64,000 nt of DNA from assembly GCA_013397435.1 (NCBI GenBank), contig VZRG01001653.1, forward strand, positions 1 through 64,000. The letters run 5' to 3'. The position numbers and the translations under genes were made by a program. This DNA comes from Erythrocercus mccallii (lineage: Eukaryota; Chordata; Aves; Passeriformes; Dicruridae). The first letter of the stretch is position 1. Each line of letters starts with the position of its first letter. The notes under the pieces were generated by a model. That model was given only the letters and a program-made list of their open reading frames with translations, was not told the DNA's origin and searched no databases. Positions 47,301 to 62,300 of the stretch are shown here, piece by piece.

Positions 47301-50300
47301 CTTCAAAGCGGTGTGGATCCACAGCTGTTAAAAAAGATTTTGTTGGATCTACCTTTGTAGAGGGAGAATTTTGTAGTATGTGTCGCTAACTTTATTGGCC
47401 AGGAAGTTACTTGGAAACCCCGAGTTTTTAGGTGGTATCTTGAGAAAAAGAGTATCTTAGAAGGATATCTTAGAACTATTTCTTTTCAGACCTTTATTAA
47501 AAAAAATCCTAAATTAAACCACTTCACTAAAAAAAATAATAAAGGTAAAATTGAAATGAGCTCCTTGATAAATCTTAGTTTTGAGTAACTTGCTTTGTTT
47601 TTCCAGGGCAAAGCATACCTTTGCTGCCACACGGCCATCTGCAGTACTGATTGAGCAGCTTGCAGTGTGTGTTGTCAAAGGAGAGCCTGTGCTTTTGGTT
47701 GGTGAAACGGGAACTGGCAAAACTTCAACGGTTCAGTACCTAGCTCATATTACAGGTAAATAATGTGTGAAAACTGTAACTTACATGAAGATAATTTGAA
47801 AAACAACAAACAAACCCACAAGTTGATGGTGCTTTTTATCTCTGTTTCAAGGACACCGTTTGAGGGTTGTCAACATGAACCAACAAAGTGACACAGCAGA
47901 TCTCTTAGGGGGGTGAGTCACTGACCAATGTTTTCTCTGTTCTGCAGAACAAATGGGCAGTATCTGTTTCAATGTAGGATAAATGTCTTCATAAACATGC
48001 TTGCATGCAGAAACCTTCTTGTCCTTGCTGAAGAGCAGAGCAGTTTCACTGAATTGTGTGCAGAGCTATATATGATGAAGTCATTCAAAACCACAGCCCA
48101 ATGTCTTTAAAGATGGCTGAGCTGTTTGGTATAAATCTGATGTAATATTCATTGGATGTATTGTTAGGTGATATTACAAATATTTTGCTTATCAGGTTAG
48201 TCCTGTCTTTACAAAATCGCCTCATGAGGTGCATTTAAATATGTGCAATTCTATTTAGTTTGTTAGTTGAGTAAAAAACTTCAGAAACAAGGGTTCATCC
48301 CTGCAGCTTATTGTTGTTTCAAGTAACTGGTTTTGGACTTGTTTTCTTTTTTAAGTTCACAGATGACTGTCTCAAATAAGTAATTACTCTTTTGCTTCTC
48401 TTCAATTACTCTTCAGTTATAAGCCTGTGGATAACAAGCTGATCTGGCTGCCTCTGCGAGAGTCTTTTGAAGAACTCTTCTCTCAGACATTCTCTAGGAA
48501 GAAAAACCAGACATTCTTGGGACACATTCAGACTTGCTACAGACAGAAACGTTGGCATGATCTGCTGAAACTAATGCAACATATTCATAAATCTGCTATT
48601 AATAAAGAAGTAAAAGAAAATGTGTCTGGTAAGACTTCAGATGGATCAAACACACATTAGTGCTAAACCACTGCAGAGGGTAGATAAATACTGGTGGCAT
48701 TTGTTCTTTTAATTTGTGTTTGTTCGAGGTTTATGGGTTTTTTCCTCCCCCTATATTACATCTTTTTTTCTGGTTTTGAGAAATGCAATGTCAACATTGC
48801 AACAAAACATTCAGAATGCTATTAGAACAGTGGTTGGCTTTTGATTTGTTTTTCCTTTTTCCAACTCATCTCTGCTGTTAGCTATGTCTGAGAGTGTAGA
48901 GATTGCCTGGCCTGTGGTACCCTTGACATCTGGTCTCCTGAGCACTTTGGTGATCAGTCCTGGTTGTTCGTGTGTCGATCTTCTATGTGAAAGTGTTCAT
49001 ACTTTTCTCCCTGGAAGCTACTTATGTCTCACAAACATGTCCTGTTTAAAAAACAAAGGAAAACAACAAAACCAAACCCCACGTAAAAAAATTTTTAGGG
49101 TAGGAATTATTTTTAAGAGCTTGCTTTTGCTTTACTTCCTTGTCAGTGACGCTGGCTTGCCTAGTGCTTTATTGTTCCAGTGTGGTTTTGTCTCCAAGTA
49201 AGTTTTTCTTGTTTTATACTTTGCAACCCATTTTGGGGCTGAGGCGATGTTGGTGTTTTGCCTTGCATGGAGTTGTTTCTGGTTCTACACCAGCAGAACA
49301 AGTGAAGTTGTAGCTTTCATTCAGTTTGGGCTAAATAAAATTAGTTATGAACTTCATCCCCACTCTTCTTTTAACTTGTTCTTCTGAATATACAGATACT
49401 AAAATAAATGGCCACAAATGTAAAAAAAAAGAAATAGTTTAAAGATCACTTAGTGCAAGAATTAACAATCCTAAAATAAAGAGAAGCTGAAATCTGTAAC
49501 TTGCAAAGTTTCTTAAGGAATTCTGATGCTGTATGTAGCTCAGGTAGTGATTTCAACAAATAACTGAAATCGGTGCAATAGTAAATATTGTTGTAACTGA
49601 TAAGCAATAGCGTGTTAATTATTGATACTGAAGTGTTCATTGTTAATCTGTTTTGTCATAAGGGGTATAAATTTGGATTTTTTTTTGACATGTCTCTTTC
49701 TGTCTCTGGAAATTAGAGAGTGGTAACAGTCACGCTGGAACAAACTGCAATATAAGTATTTGTGTCTTGACTGGGAATGAATAGCAAATTATCTGAGTGC
49801 TGTTAACACATGGGTACCAGTTAAATTTAAAAAACAGAGAACTACACATGCACAAAACCAAAACAACAAGATTGAATTATTTCTTTAATTTGTGGTGTGT
49901 CGTCTGCAGGATGCAGATGCTCGAGCATCTTTTGTTGCTTGAGCTTACTTTTGTATCTCTCTGCTTGAAACAACTTGTTTAAAATACTGTTGTCAAACAT
50001 TTTTTGTGCTATTGTTCTGATGGTACAAACTTAAATTGGTTTTGCTTGCAGGTTTACCACTGAAGGAAAAGTGGGAGGCATTCGGTCTTAAACTGAATCA
50101 TGCTCATCAACAGATGAAAATGACAGAAAATGCTCTTCTCTTTGCATTTGTTGAGGTATTTAGATATTTCCATTTTAATACTAGGAGGAATGAGGAGAAG
50201 TATTTAAAAGACTACAATCAGTATTATATAAATAGCTTCCTGGCAAGAGCCTTGCTGTGAAGTAAAACGTGTGCCATCATAACTCTGTGAAATCAAGTGT

Positions 50301-53300
50301 GCAGATTCAAGGAAGCAGTGGTGAGATGGGCAGTGGGAGACTGGTTTGTGGTAGCACATTATTCAGTGCTGTATTACAGGAATTAAAACTAGTATGATAA
50401 GAATATCAGTATGTCATATCTTCTTTTCAACTCTAGGAGATTAGAAAAAACTTCTTGATCAGTCTCCAGTAGGTCTTGCTTCTGTCTAGCGATTCCTGTG
50501 AAGGATTTAATATTAAGAATGTGTGCTGTTTATTTAGAAGTGATAAACATTTCAAACCCACAATATGTTTTAATGACACTAAGTGTGATTAGGAGAAACC
50601 ATGAGGTTTATTTATGCTTGTTTATTGTCACGCTGCTAATGCAAATATATGCTCTCAAATTTCTTGTAAAGTGTGTGAAATGTTGACCAGTCCTCTATAA
50701 AAAAATGTATTTATGAGTAGTTGGAGAACCTCTGACTTAAGTATAGTTTTAATTAATAGCGTACAGATTCCTTAGGAGCATAATACTGCTTGTGTCTTTG
50801 GATTTCTTTGGATTAACTTTATTCTCATGTGGTGTTAGTGATGCATATGCACCACAGTGGTAGATTGCATAAATAAGGGATCTTAAATCTCTTGTATTCG
50901 AGCCAGTGTAACTGGTAGCTGATGTAACTGTCTGACTTCTGTGACTGGCAAAATGATTGCTCTTATTCAGAGAGAGCAGTAAAACTGTTACTGCTGTAAA
51001 AGGTCTGGAATTCTCATTTGTCTAATCTAGCCATAGATTGCACACTAAGTATTTCCAGTATCTGAATGCTTCAGTTGACACTTCATTGCTGGCAACATGA
51101 TTAACAAATTGATCTTACTTTTAGGGTACTCTGGCACAAGCAGTAAAAAAAGGAGAGTGGATTTTATTGGACGAGATTAACTTGGCTGCAGCAGAGACTT
51201 TGGAGTGCCTGAGTGGTTTGTTGGAAGGATCATCTGGGTCACTGGTGTTACTAGACAGAGGAGACACAGGTACTATTTCTATGCTTGCTTATGCTGTATC
51301 TTGGTATCCAGCTGAGTTACCTATCTTATGTAGCTCAAAATAAGTTGAGATCCTTTACCGTTAAAATGGATGTGTGCCCAAGAGAGCAATGTGCTCTTTG
51401 TAGAATTTGTACTTCTTTGCAAGAGGTCCAAAACACCAATGTGTTCTCAACAGCACTGTAGAGGCTGCTGTGTAGAAAGTTAACTTCTTTAACAGATGTA
51501 AAGATAAAAAAATGCAGTTGGTGAATGCTGCTCTCAAGAGCTTATAGAGAGGGGCAAATATTGTGTGAGCATCCCAGACTGGATTTTCTTCCTGGCCAAG
51601 GGAAGCACTGGCTAGTGTTCTGAAAGAGACAAAAGGAGTTTCACGTTTAGGGCTCACTAATTTTTGAAATGTTTTCTGTTGTTACAACACCTTGCTACAC
51701 ACAAAAAAAGTCAGTGTTTCATTTGCCTGTGGCTGTTGTGAAGATGCAGGTACTTCTGATAAAGTCACATGGGGTTATTCTCTATAAACTTTTGATGCTG
51801 CCATTTTTAAGAAAATGTAGTAGTGCAGCAATAGAAAATTGCCTTAGATAAAATGCATCATATTTAACATATAAATATGCTGTGTTTATCATGAACTTTG
51901 TCTTTTATTTCTGTTTTGCTTTAGAGCCTCTTGTCCGTCACCCTGATTTTCGCTTGTTTGCATGCATGAATCCAGCTACAGATGTTGGAAAGAGAAATCT
52001 TCCTCTAGGAATAAGAAACAGGTACTGTTTCTATAGGAAATAATGAGTCTGGGACAAAATATTTACTGTCTTGTGCAGAGTTTAATTAGTTTCAGGAGTT
52101 GACCAGTGTAGAATGCTTTATCTGAAGCCTGAGGATGCAAGTCTGAACTCAAGTTTACTACCTGTCAAGAGATGTATGGTGAAGGGTTTTTATTAAATAG
52201 AATCAGCAAAATACTTAGAAGTAGCTGAGCTGTGAACAAATGGTCTAGCAGTAGTGTAGGGTGTTGTTTGTCAGTGGGGGCAGGAAATGATTATCCTTCA
52301 CAGTTAAGCTGTCAGCACCTGGGAATGCTACTGTAGCAGTTTAAGTTCCTGATGGGAGTAATAAAGACAAGTGCTTGCTGTCCCTTTAGCAGCCTTTCTC
52401 TTAACTCAGAAGTGTTGATGATCCTTGTAAAAAGCTGCATATCCAGTCTTGTTCACTCAAAAGGAAGGTGGTCTGCATGGTGGTGCAGATGTGTGAAGCT
52501 CAAAATATTTGAAGTGTGGTCTCAAAGCATATAAGCTGTGGCAAGGCAGTTGGAATTGTGGCAAATCCATTCTTCAGCACCATCTACCTATTCCTGTATG
52601 CACAGATCTGCTTGATGCAGTTTCCCTCATGAGTACCAAAAGTTGCATATATAGTCCCTTCCCAGATTCATAAACACTGGGCAAGACTGTAGAGGTGCAC
52701 CAGCTATGTGTAACTAGTCATTTGTAGTTATTAGTGGCAAAGCAAGGTTTTATTGCTATTAGCTCTCTTGCAGAATAGTGAAAGGAAAGAAAGTGAATGC
52801 AATTTAGAAGAAAATAGACTTCAGCATAACTTGCCAAGTTTAAATGAGTTTATATTTCCATTTGTCAAAAATACCTACTACTATTTGTCAAAAGTAGTTA
52901 CTGCTGTGTCAGTACTTCATTGTTCAGGCTGTAACATTTGAGTTATTGGAAATTGTTTTAAATTGTAATTTAAGTGACTTTGTTCACTTTCAGTCTAAGA
53001 CGTTAAACTAATTCAGATAAATTACTTGAAAGTATTAGTAATACCTTATTTTTCAACTACTCTGGTTCCTGAGTCTGTCTGTAGGTTTGACAATCTATAG
53101 GTCTGTAGCTTTGACAATCAGTATTCTGCTACTTAAAAATTTAAAATGTTATATGCCATGAGATACATATATATAACATGATTTTTCAATATGGTCAAGT
53201 GTCTTAAGTGTTACAGATTGATTTGATTCTTTCAGGTTTACTGAACTTTATGTAGAAGAATTGAGAAATGAAGGAGACTTGCAAATTCTTATAATGGATT

Positions 53301-56300
53301 ATCTGAGAAGCTTGAATGTGAACAAAAATACAGTAAAAGGAATTGTGAAGTAAGTTGACTATAATCTTTTTAAATTCTTGATGAAATAAGTCACAAAAAG
53401 AAAGGATGTGACCATAGTCTGTGGTTAGACTGCCTTGGGAAACACTATAATGCTCCCCATACAGCAGTTTGCATAGCTTTAAGAAACAGAAGAGTGTAGA
53501 CATCCATCTTCTTAATTCTGCCGGTTTCTGTATTTGTGGGAAGGAGATTTTTATTTTTTTAAATTCAAAATTGTTTTTTTGGTAACACCAGTTAAATAGC
53601 ATTGTTGTTTCAGTCCTCTTTCACATCTGAGAGACTAAAAAGATTTGTTTCTGTAGATAATTCCAAAGGAAGTCTTGCGTGTTTGTCTAGAGTTAATTTT
53701 CTTTCCCCTAGTGTAAGGTGAACTATCTCATGTTTAGAATACTTGGAGTTTGTAGTTACTCTCTGTATATCAAGCTCTGTCAGAAATATGATTCTAAAAA
53801 TAATCTGTAGCTTTGCTTCACTGGCTGTACAGATGGCAGAGCTTGGCATGGCTTTCCTAACCTGGAGCTTTTAAGAAAAGTAACAGTTGGGGATAAACTG
53901 AAGTGTTCATACTTTGGGTTTAATTCCTTGGAGCAATGCTCTGATCAGTAACAGCTCTATGTAACTTTATTTTTACAGTTTTTATTTGTCCGTGAGAAAG
54001 GAAGCAGAAACAAAGTTGGTGGATGGGACTGGCCACAGACCTCACTACAGTCTCCGTACCCTGTGCAGGGCATTGAGATTTGCAGCGTCTAATCCGTGTG
54101 GCAGCATAGCACGCTCCCTGTATGAGGTGATTACCTGTGATGGCATTTGTTTCAGTGTGTATTCACTACAGAGGTTGTTTGGGTAAAGGATAATCTTCTC
54201 TAAGTTCAATATTGAACAGAAATGGTTCTTTAATCGGTATGTTTTTTTCCTTATTTTTCATGTTTATCACTGAAAATAATTCTTCTTCTTAGGGCTTCTG
54301 TTTGAGTTTCCTGACACAGCTTGACAGAGGTTCTCACCCGGTGGTTCAAAAGCTAATTTGCCAGCATATAGTCTCTGGCAACATCAAAAGCCTTCTCAAG
54401 CAGGTAGGCAACTAAGATTATGAAGAGCTGTCTTGCATTTAAAGTACAATTTATTTTGAGTTGTCTTCTCTCCTTTTTTCTTCTACATTTCCTTCATGCA
54501 GTTCTGTTTTTCATTTTACAAAGATAAGAACTAGAAAAAAAATAATACCATTCTTTTGTAGTTTTTTACTTTGCTTGCATGTTGATATGTTAGCTGATTT
54601 ATTTGTTAATTTGAAAAAATATGAATAACTAAAGCACTGTGGAGTGTGGGCAGTTTAATGGCTTTACAGTGGCTCCAGCTGTAAAGCTTTCACAGACCTT
54701 GGAAGCGCTTTCTCAGGCTTTATATTTTTAGACTGAATGCAGAACATATGGATATAAAGAAGCATCTGTGCTTTGTCTCTTATGGGAAAGGAAGAATGTC
54801 ACTAGTGCTGGGAACTCAGCATGAATTTGCATGGGGGATGGGGAAGCCAGTTAAAGAGATGGGTATTTGTTTCAAAATAAACCCTTTTATGCTGGAAAAT
54901 GTGTATAAATGTTTAAAAAAGATTAAAGCAAAGTTCCTGCTTGTAAATGCCCTTCAAAATTCAGTGCTAAGACTCTTGAGACGTTTTTCATCTTCCTGCC
55001 ACTGCAGTGATTCCTGCTTCATGATCCTGAAATAATCTGGTCAGGTTTTTTCCTGTAATTTGCATTCAGTGACAAGGGGACAGTGCTTACTGCAGGAGTG
55101 CTCAGGGATTAATTTAAAATTACTTTAGGGAATATGTAGCAGTGGTGTAACAGTAGTTGTTTTCATTAGCAAATTGAAACCTGTTTCAACCTGTATAATC
55201 TGTTATGTCATGTCTCCTTAGCAAATACCAAAACCTCAAGGAGGGAGTTTTATACTTATAGAAGGATACTGGATTTCAGCTGGGGACAAGGAACCAACAG
55301 TAGATGAGAGTTATGTGCTCACTCCTTCAGTTAAGCTTAATCTGAAAGACATTGTCAGGGTTGTGTCAGCAGGGTAAGTGTTTAAACTTTTTAATTAAAA
55401 AAATAAGTTAAATGTATTTGTTTAGGCCTTGAGTTGTTGGTGCCCCTCTAGTTTTTATTGTTTGGATGAATAATGTCTATTTTCCTTCTACTTTACAGTT
55501 AACTTTTCATTATAGTGTGACTTGAAATTTATACATGTGTTTCTTGTTTCCTTAAACATCTTACTGCCATACCTAGTTTTATTTAAATTCTGATCTAGAA
55601 ATTTGCTGTTAGAATAACCTGCCATGAAAAGCTTCATGGGTAGCTGTTAGCACTTGGGAGTAAAGGTATTTGTGTTTCCCTGTTAGTGTGTGATCTTGGA
55701 TACCCCAAATAAGTTAAGTGGTGGTGTTTTAAGTGTGGTTTAATAATGTTGACATCTTGTGTGTGAGAGAGATGTGGCTCATGCTTCCAACCCACTATTT
55801 TGGTCATGGTTTTTAGGACTCATCCAGTACTGATTCAAGGAGAGACATCTGTTGGTAAAACCAGTTTAATTCGCTGGTTGGCTGCTGCTACTGGGAATCA
55901 TTGTGTAAGAATTAACAACCATGAGCATACTGATATCCAAGAATATATTGGCTGTTACACATCAGATGCCTCTGGAAAGCTGGTATTTAAGGAAGGTAAA
56001 TGAGCATGTTCTATATACTCCAAATTCCTGTCTTATTTCAGTGGCTGGGTTTTTTTTTTCTTCTTTTATGATTAACTTATCTGGTTTATTACAGTGGAAA
56101 GATGACCTGTCATAAAGTTTGTATTTGCACTTTAATGATAATCACTTGTGTGAATTTCAGTGAATTCTGAAAAGTTCATGTCTGTCTCATCATGCTTGTC
56201 CTATCAGATGTACAGATGATAAGCCAAGAATTTAAACAATATTGTTGCTTCCTTCTCTGGATTAGTGTTTATCCTGAATGAAATGTGTTGCTAAAAGTAT

Positions 56301-59300
56301 CTGAGTGCATGCTTCTGTTAGATTGGCTTTATAAGATTTTTAACCAGGAATTTTTCTATTCCCCCCAAGGCATTCTCATAGATGCAATGAGAAAGGGCTA
56401 CTGGATTGTTCTAGATGAATTGAATTTGGCTCCCACTGATGTTCTGGAGGCTCTCAACCGCTTGTTGGATGATAACAGAGAGCTGTTCATTACTGAGACT
56501 CAGGAAGTTGTCAAAGCTCACCCTCGCTTCATGCTGTTTGCCACACAGAACCCTCCAGGTCTCTATGGTGGCAGAAAGGTCTGTATGATCTATTCCTTTT
56601 GGGTAGCTAAGACTTCAGGGAATTAATCTCTGTCATACATAAAGTGTGATGTGAAAATGTTTTGATGTGTAGCACCATGACTCTCTCAAGAGAGAGAGTT
56701 GAGGTGGCTGCGGACTGTCAGTACAGCTGGGCTTGGTTAAGGTGAGTTGCTTGTTTCACAAATACAGAATTTCAATTGATTTTAGGCAGCTGAGATTTAA
56801 ATGATTTAGTGAACCAGAGTTCATGTATATTATATTTGAATCAACATTTCTTGTCCAAGACCACTGGAAAAGTGATTCTGCTTAGACTATAGAAGTCCAT
56901 TTTGTCTGTAATAGGTTGTTTTCTTCACAGTGACTGGTATGATGCTGTGCTTTGGATTTGTGATCAAAATAGTGTTGATAGCACAGGGATGTCTCAGTTA
57001 TTGCTGGGCAGTGCTTGCACAGATTCAAGGCCTTTCCTGCTTCTCACACTGTCCCACCTACTTGTCGAGCAGGTTGGGAGGGCACAAGAAGCTGTGAGGG
57101 GACACAGCTGGGACAGCTGACCCCAACTGCTCAAAGGGATATTCCGTGTCATATGACATGGTGCTCAGCAATCAAAACTGGGAGGAGGAGGACAAAGAGG
57201 GGGAGTTCAGTGTTTCCCTAAATAACACTGTGTGATGAAGCCCTTATTTCCTGGAGATGGCTGAATACCTGCCTGTTGATGTGAAGTGGTAAAGTCTTAA
57301 TTTTGCTTTGCTTGCACATGCACCTTTTGCTTTACTTATGAAATGTCTCAGCCTAAAAGTTTTCTCACTTCTACCCTTCCAGTTCTCCCATTGTAGGGAG
57401 AGTGAACTTGTGGCTTTGTAGTGCTTAGCTGCCTATGCCCTTAAAACACCAATCCAATTTAAAGCTTTTATCCTCATCCAGACCATCTCTTATGCTTTCT
57501 TTCAGTGTTGATGTGTATGTGTTAATTTGTATGCTATGACTCTATCCTTATTTCCTTTGGATGTGTAGGGGAACATCTATGAGCAATATCAAAAGAAAAA
57601 GTTCAAGCAGTAGTGTGGTCTCATATTTTAGGTTTTGTCCAGAGCCTTCAGAAATCGTTTTGTGGAGCTGCATTTTGATGAACTGCCAAGTGTTGAACTG
57701 GAAACCATCCTGCACAAGCGATGCAGTTTGCCACCTTCTTACTGCAGCAAGCTTGTCAAAGTCATGTTAGACCTGCAAGTATGAGAGTCTTTTTTTCTTT
57801 TAGTATAAGAAATGCAAACATACTTCAAAGTAACTTGCACAAAGTAATAGAAATCCCTTTGGTGGGGGAGGTATTGTTAGCTGAAGGATATTTGAAATCC
57901 TAAACCATGGAGAGAACCCACCAAGGTACTAATTTCAGTGGTTAAGGCTGACTAGTGAAGGTCATGTCAGATTTGAGAGAAAGCTAGCAGCAAAAAAAAA
58001 CCAAACCAACAAAAAAGCCAGGCACCTTGGGATTTAATGTGTGGAGTTATCCTGTGCTCTGGAGCCAAAGTGTACAGTATTGGATTTGTAGGGGTCTTTG
58101 GGTCATGTGAAATTTGGTATTATTTTTAAACGGTAATTTTGGATATGTTTCGGCGCTCCTGTATTCAACAGGCATTTGACATATAGTACGTAGCTAAAAC
58201 TACCTTGTATTTAAAAGCAATTACTGCAGCACAAACTGGATTTTGTTTTATTCCAGACACCTATTTTATTCTTAGTTGTTTTTTTTTATTATCATCAAAA
58301 TTATTTTGTTCCTGGTGCTCATCAAATACCTGCCTAAAAGGAGCTAGTGTTTAAGAGTGGTGACTGTACTGGATTTTTTTTTTTTGTAGTTATTAGTAGA
58401 ATTTCCTTGTTGCAATGTCACTGCAGAGAGTAGTGATTAACTTTGCTTCTGAAGTATCTGAACAGGTTGATGAAAAAAATACCTCCCATTTTGTTCTTGT
58501 GACAGTCTTACCGCAGAGGTTCAACGGTGTTTGCTGGGAAGCATGGATTCATTACCCTGCGGGATCTGTTCCGCTGGGCTGAACGATACAGGATGGCAGA
58601 ACAGCTGCAGAAGGAGTATGACTGGCTTCAGCACTTAGCAAATGATGGTGAGCTCTGCTGCCCCAGCTTTTTTAAGTGTCTGTAGAATCACTTTCCAGCC
58701 CCACTTCTTAAGTGTAAATTTTTGTTGCTGGTTACCCAGGTAGTAATTGCTTTCTCTCTTCCTCTGTTTTGTAGGATTTATGCTTCTGGCAGGCAGAGTC
58801 AGGAAACAGGAGGAGGTGGATGTTATTCAAAATGTTATTGAAAAACACTTCAAGAAAAAAATATACCCTGAGTCTCTCTTCTCAGGAGAAAGTGTCAAAA
58901 AGCTACTGGGTGAGTTTCCTAGAGGGACCCCGCTGGCAGATCTCTAGATGTGACTGAAGCTGATGGATTGCCTTGTATTGTGCAGCTAAGTCTTCCACAT
59001 GGATGTCAGTGATGGACAGAGATTTTAACCATGTTGTCTGGACTCAAGGGATGAGGAGACTTGCCATTTTGGTGGGACGAGCCCTGGAGTTTGGTGAACC
59101 AGTACTGCTGGTGGGAGACACTGGGTAATCTTGCTTTTTATGATGTTCTTGGTAGTGCTGTACCCGTTACTGAGCTGGAGACAAAATGATTGTGTGGGCT
59201 TCAGTGCTGCTTTGATCTGGGACATTTGAGCCTGTCTCATGGCAGACTTGCAGCTGCTGTCTCTAACAGTTCGTTTTTGAGGGGAAGCAGATGCATCTCA

Positions 59301-62300
59301 TTTAACTTGTGTCTTTGATGGGTTTATCTGTGTTTTGTAATTGCACAGAAGTTATGTAAAAGTAGTAAAATGAAAGTGAGCTGATTACTGTCCCCAGCTT
59401 TACAAGGTGCCCTCTAGAATCTCACTGTGCCTCATGGGAGTGGCTGCTTTTGGGGTATTGTGACATTTTTCCATTTGAGAGCACATTCAATTTGCATGTT
59501 TTATGAGCTTAAATATGGTCTTGCTACTACTTCTCCACCTCATATGCTATAGAGGAGGTGGTGGAAGTAGATACTGTCTGCTCTTGTGCTGGTTATAAAT
59601 TTGTAGAGTAAATTTTTATGGAAGAAAAGGGAAAAAAATGCAAGAAACGAGAGAAGGAAAATTTACTTGGGTAGTAAATAAAAACTAGATTCTCAGCAGT
59701 TTATTCCCTTGGTGTTAGGCTTGGTCTAGACATGTAGCATTTCCAGTTCAGCGAAGTGTTAGGCTGGTTGAGTATCTGTAAGGGCAAGGTGAAATAAATT
59801 TGATTTTGAACATGCAGAAATCCATCAATGCAGCTATTGATTTAAATTTAATTAAAGTATGCAAGTCAGTGACAGTTGTGCCAAAAATGGCTTCACTTTG
59901 TATACATTTCTTTCAAGGAAAGGAGCAGGAAAAAATTTGCTTGTTGGGCCTTTGCCTCATAGCTCTTCAATGAAAGTATGAACCCTGTCCAAAATGAGCT
60001 GATTGTTTGGTTTTGCTTCTTTTTTTTTAATTCATCCTTTTCAATTAAATTACTTGGTTGCAGGTGTGGTAAAACTACCATTTGTCAGATCTTTGCAGCA
60101 TTAGCAAATCAGAAGCTGTACTCAGTGAATTGCCACCTGCACATGGAGACATCAGACTTCCTGGGAGGGCTGCGACCAGTCAGGCATAGGTCCAAAGACC
60201 AGGTTTGTCTTGCACCAGTGATAATTGGATGGTGTGACCATGGAAGTAAAAAGTAGCAGTTACAACTTCTCACTTTCTTTTCCATTTCTCAGGAGGAATC
60301 TGATGGCTCTAGACTCTTTGAGTGGTGTGATGGACCTCTTGTTTTAGCAGTGAAGGAGGAGGGTTTTTTTCTCCTTGATGAGATTTCTTTAGCTGATGAT
60401 TCTGTACTAGAGCGACTTAACAGGTATGTCTGAAATGTGGTAGTACTAAGCATCCTCAGTGTGTCTGTTCATTATCCAAACATGAGTCTGTTCATTATCC
60501 AAACATAATCTGACTTCTTTTAGGCACATTTGTTTCCTGGCTTAGGTGAGCTGCTCTCTTGCTGAGAAGGACAGTGATACAAATAAAACTTGAAAGTGAA
60601 ATCTCTAGTTTACCATTTGCAGTATTAATATTTCCAGCCTGTCAGTGAGCTCTTGAAATTATGGATCTTGTCAAATCCTGGGAACAGAATCTAGTCATTC
60701 CCCTCTTTTGTGTGTGTATGTAAAGAAAAGCCCCAGAACAACTAAAATACAAATTTAACTTCCTTATCTGTTTTCAGCAGTATCCCTCATTTTAGTCTTT
60801 TCTGTTACCCATTGTATTGGGTAAAGGAAAGTTTATTCAGGCCAATTAATACAATTTTCATTTTTAAGTCTTTCGAAGTGTGGAACAAAATCTAAAATAA
60901 GCAAATTTTTTTACCTTCTTTCTAGTGTTCTTGAAGCTGAAAAGACATTGGTACTTGCTGAAAAAGGTGGTCAAGATGATGAGGAGAATGAAGTAGAGCT
61001 ATTAGTTGCAGGAAAGAAGTTCCGAATCCTTGCAACCATGAACCCAGGAGGTGACTTTGGGAAAAAGGAGGTAAATGTCAAAACATCTGGAAATACAGCA
61101 TGCATCTTCTGGTCATACTGACAATTAAGTGGTTGGAGGTGCAATGCAAAAATGCATCATGCCAAGTCTGGCATCCAGTGCTTTTTAGTTGGCATCTGCT
61201 TCGTTGCTCTGAAGGAGGATTGGGGTGAATCCCGTTTTCTGCCACTTCTGTGGGCTGTCACTTTGCCATTATAAATGAATACTCAGCAAAATGTCAAAGG
61301 AAGCTTCAGGCCTCTAAATACTCTAGTTAGGCATGATAACAGAATATTCAAGTACAGGAACTGTGACTGCTGAAGCAAGTAAGTCCAGCTTTCTGGGGTA
61401 GTACAAAGTTGCATAGCAGATTTTTCTCCCTAATGCTATTCAGAAAGTGATGGTCGTCTTATGTTTCTTAGTGACTAATTAATATCATATCCTAAAAAAG
61501 CTTTTTCATTAAATGAAAAAAAAATTGTTTCTGAAGTTGAGAATTAAGTAACTTAAAACATGTTAAAACCCGTGAGACAACAAAACCCTACAACTTTTAA
61601 GCAGTGTTGGAATCTAAGTCTCTAAAAAAGAACCAACCAGAAGCTCTTCTACTGGAAGGAAGATGGGTACTCCATTTAAAGTGGTTTCTGAAGTAGAGGA
61701 CCACTCATTGAAACCACATGTTTAAACAGGATTTATTTCTGGATTGCATTTGTTCTACTAGTTTTTGTTTGACCAATTCAACCAAGGAAGAGAGGAATTA
61801 GAGAAACGAGTTGTGATTGAAGGCAAATTTCCATGTGGTGGTTTGCTTCTGTAAGCAAAGCAAGATTACAAAGCCATTGTTTGATACATGGTGTCCTAGA
61901 ATAAAATGGACCTGGCTTGCAAACCGGCTCAGTTTCTTCCCATATTCTTTTGAACTTTCTATACCACCCATTTCCTACATTGATGCCACCACTAGTAGTC
62001 TTAAAAATCCTCATTCTTTCGAAGATTTTCTTGTAGAGTGTCTCTGTCAACATTAGAAGGAAAGATCTATCTTGTTCATTTTATTTACTGTTTACAAGTA
62101 CAGTGACTACAAGGCAGTTATTAACTGACCTTTAGGGAAGATGATGTAATGAATTTTTAATTGCCCTGTCACTCTGCTTGTTTGCAGCTTTCCCCTGCAC
62201 TGCGCAACAGATTTACAGAAATATGGTGTCCACAGAGCAATGGCCGGGATGATTTGATACAGATTGTAAAACACAATCTTCATCCAGGATTGTCTCTGGG

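Larger units (their letters stand above)
42370..55816 (+). other. MDN1: MDN1 introns 9-23
   Basis: Introns range from 96 bp (47756-47851) to about 1.5 kb (42370-43879), with exons 10 to 23 as listed. Reading frames close quickly, and I see no mobile element, RNA gene or other gene. Confidence 0.65.
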
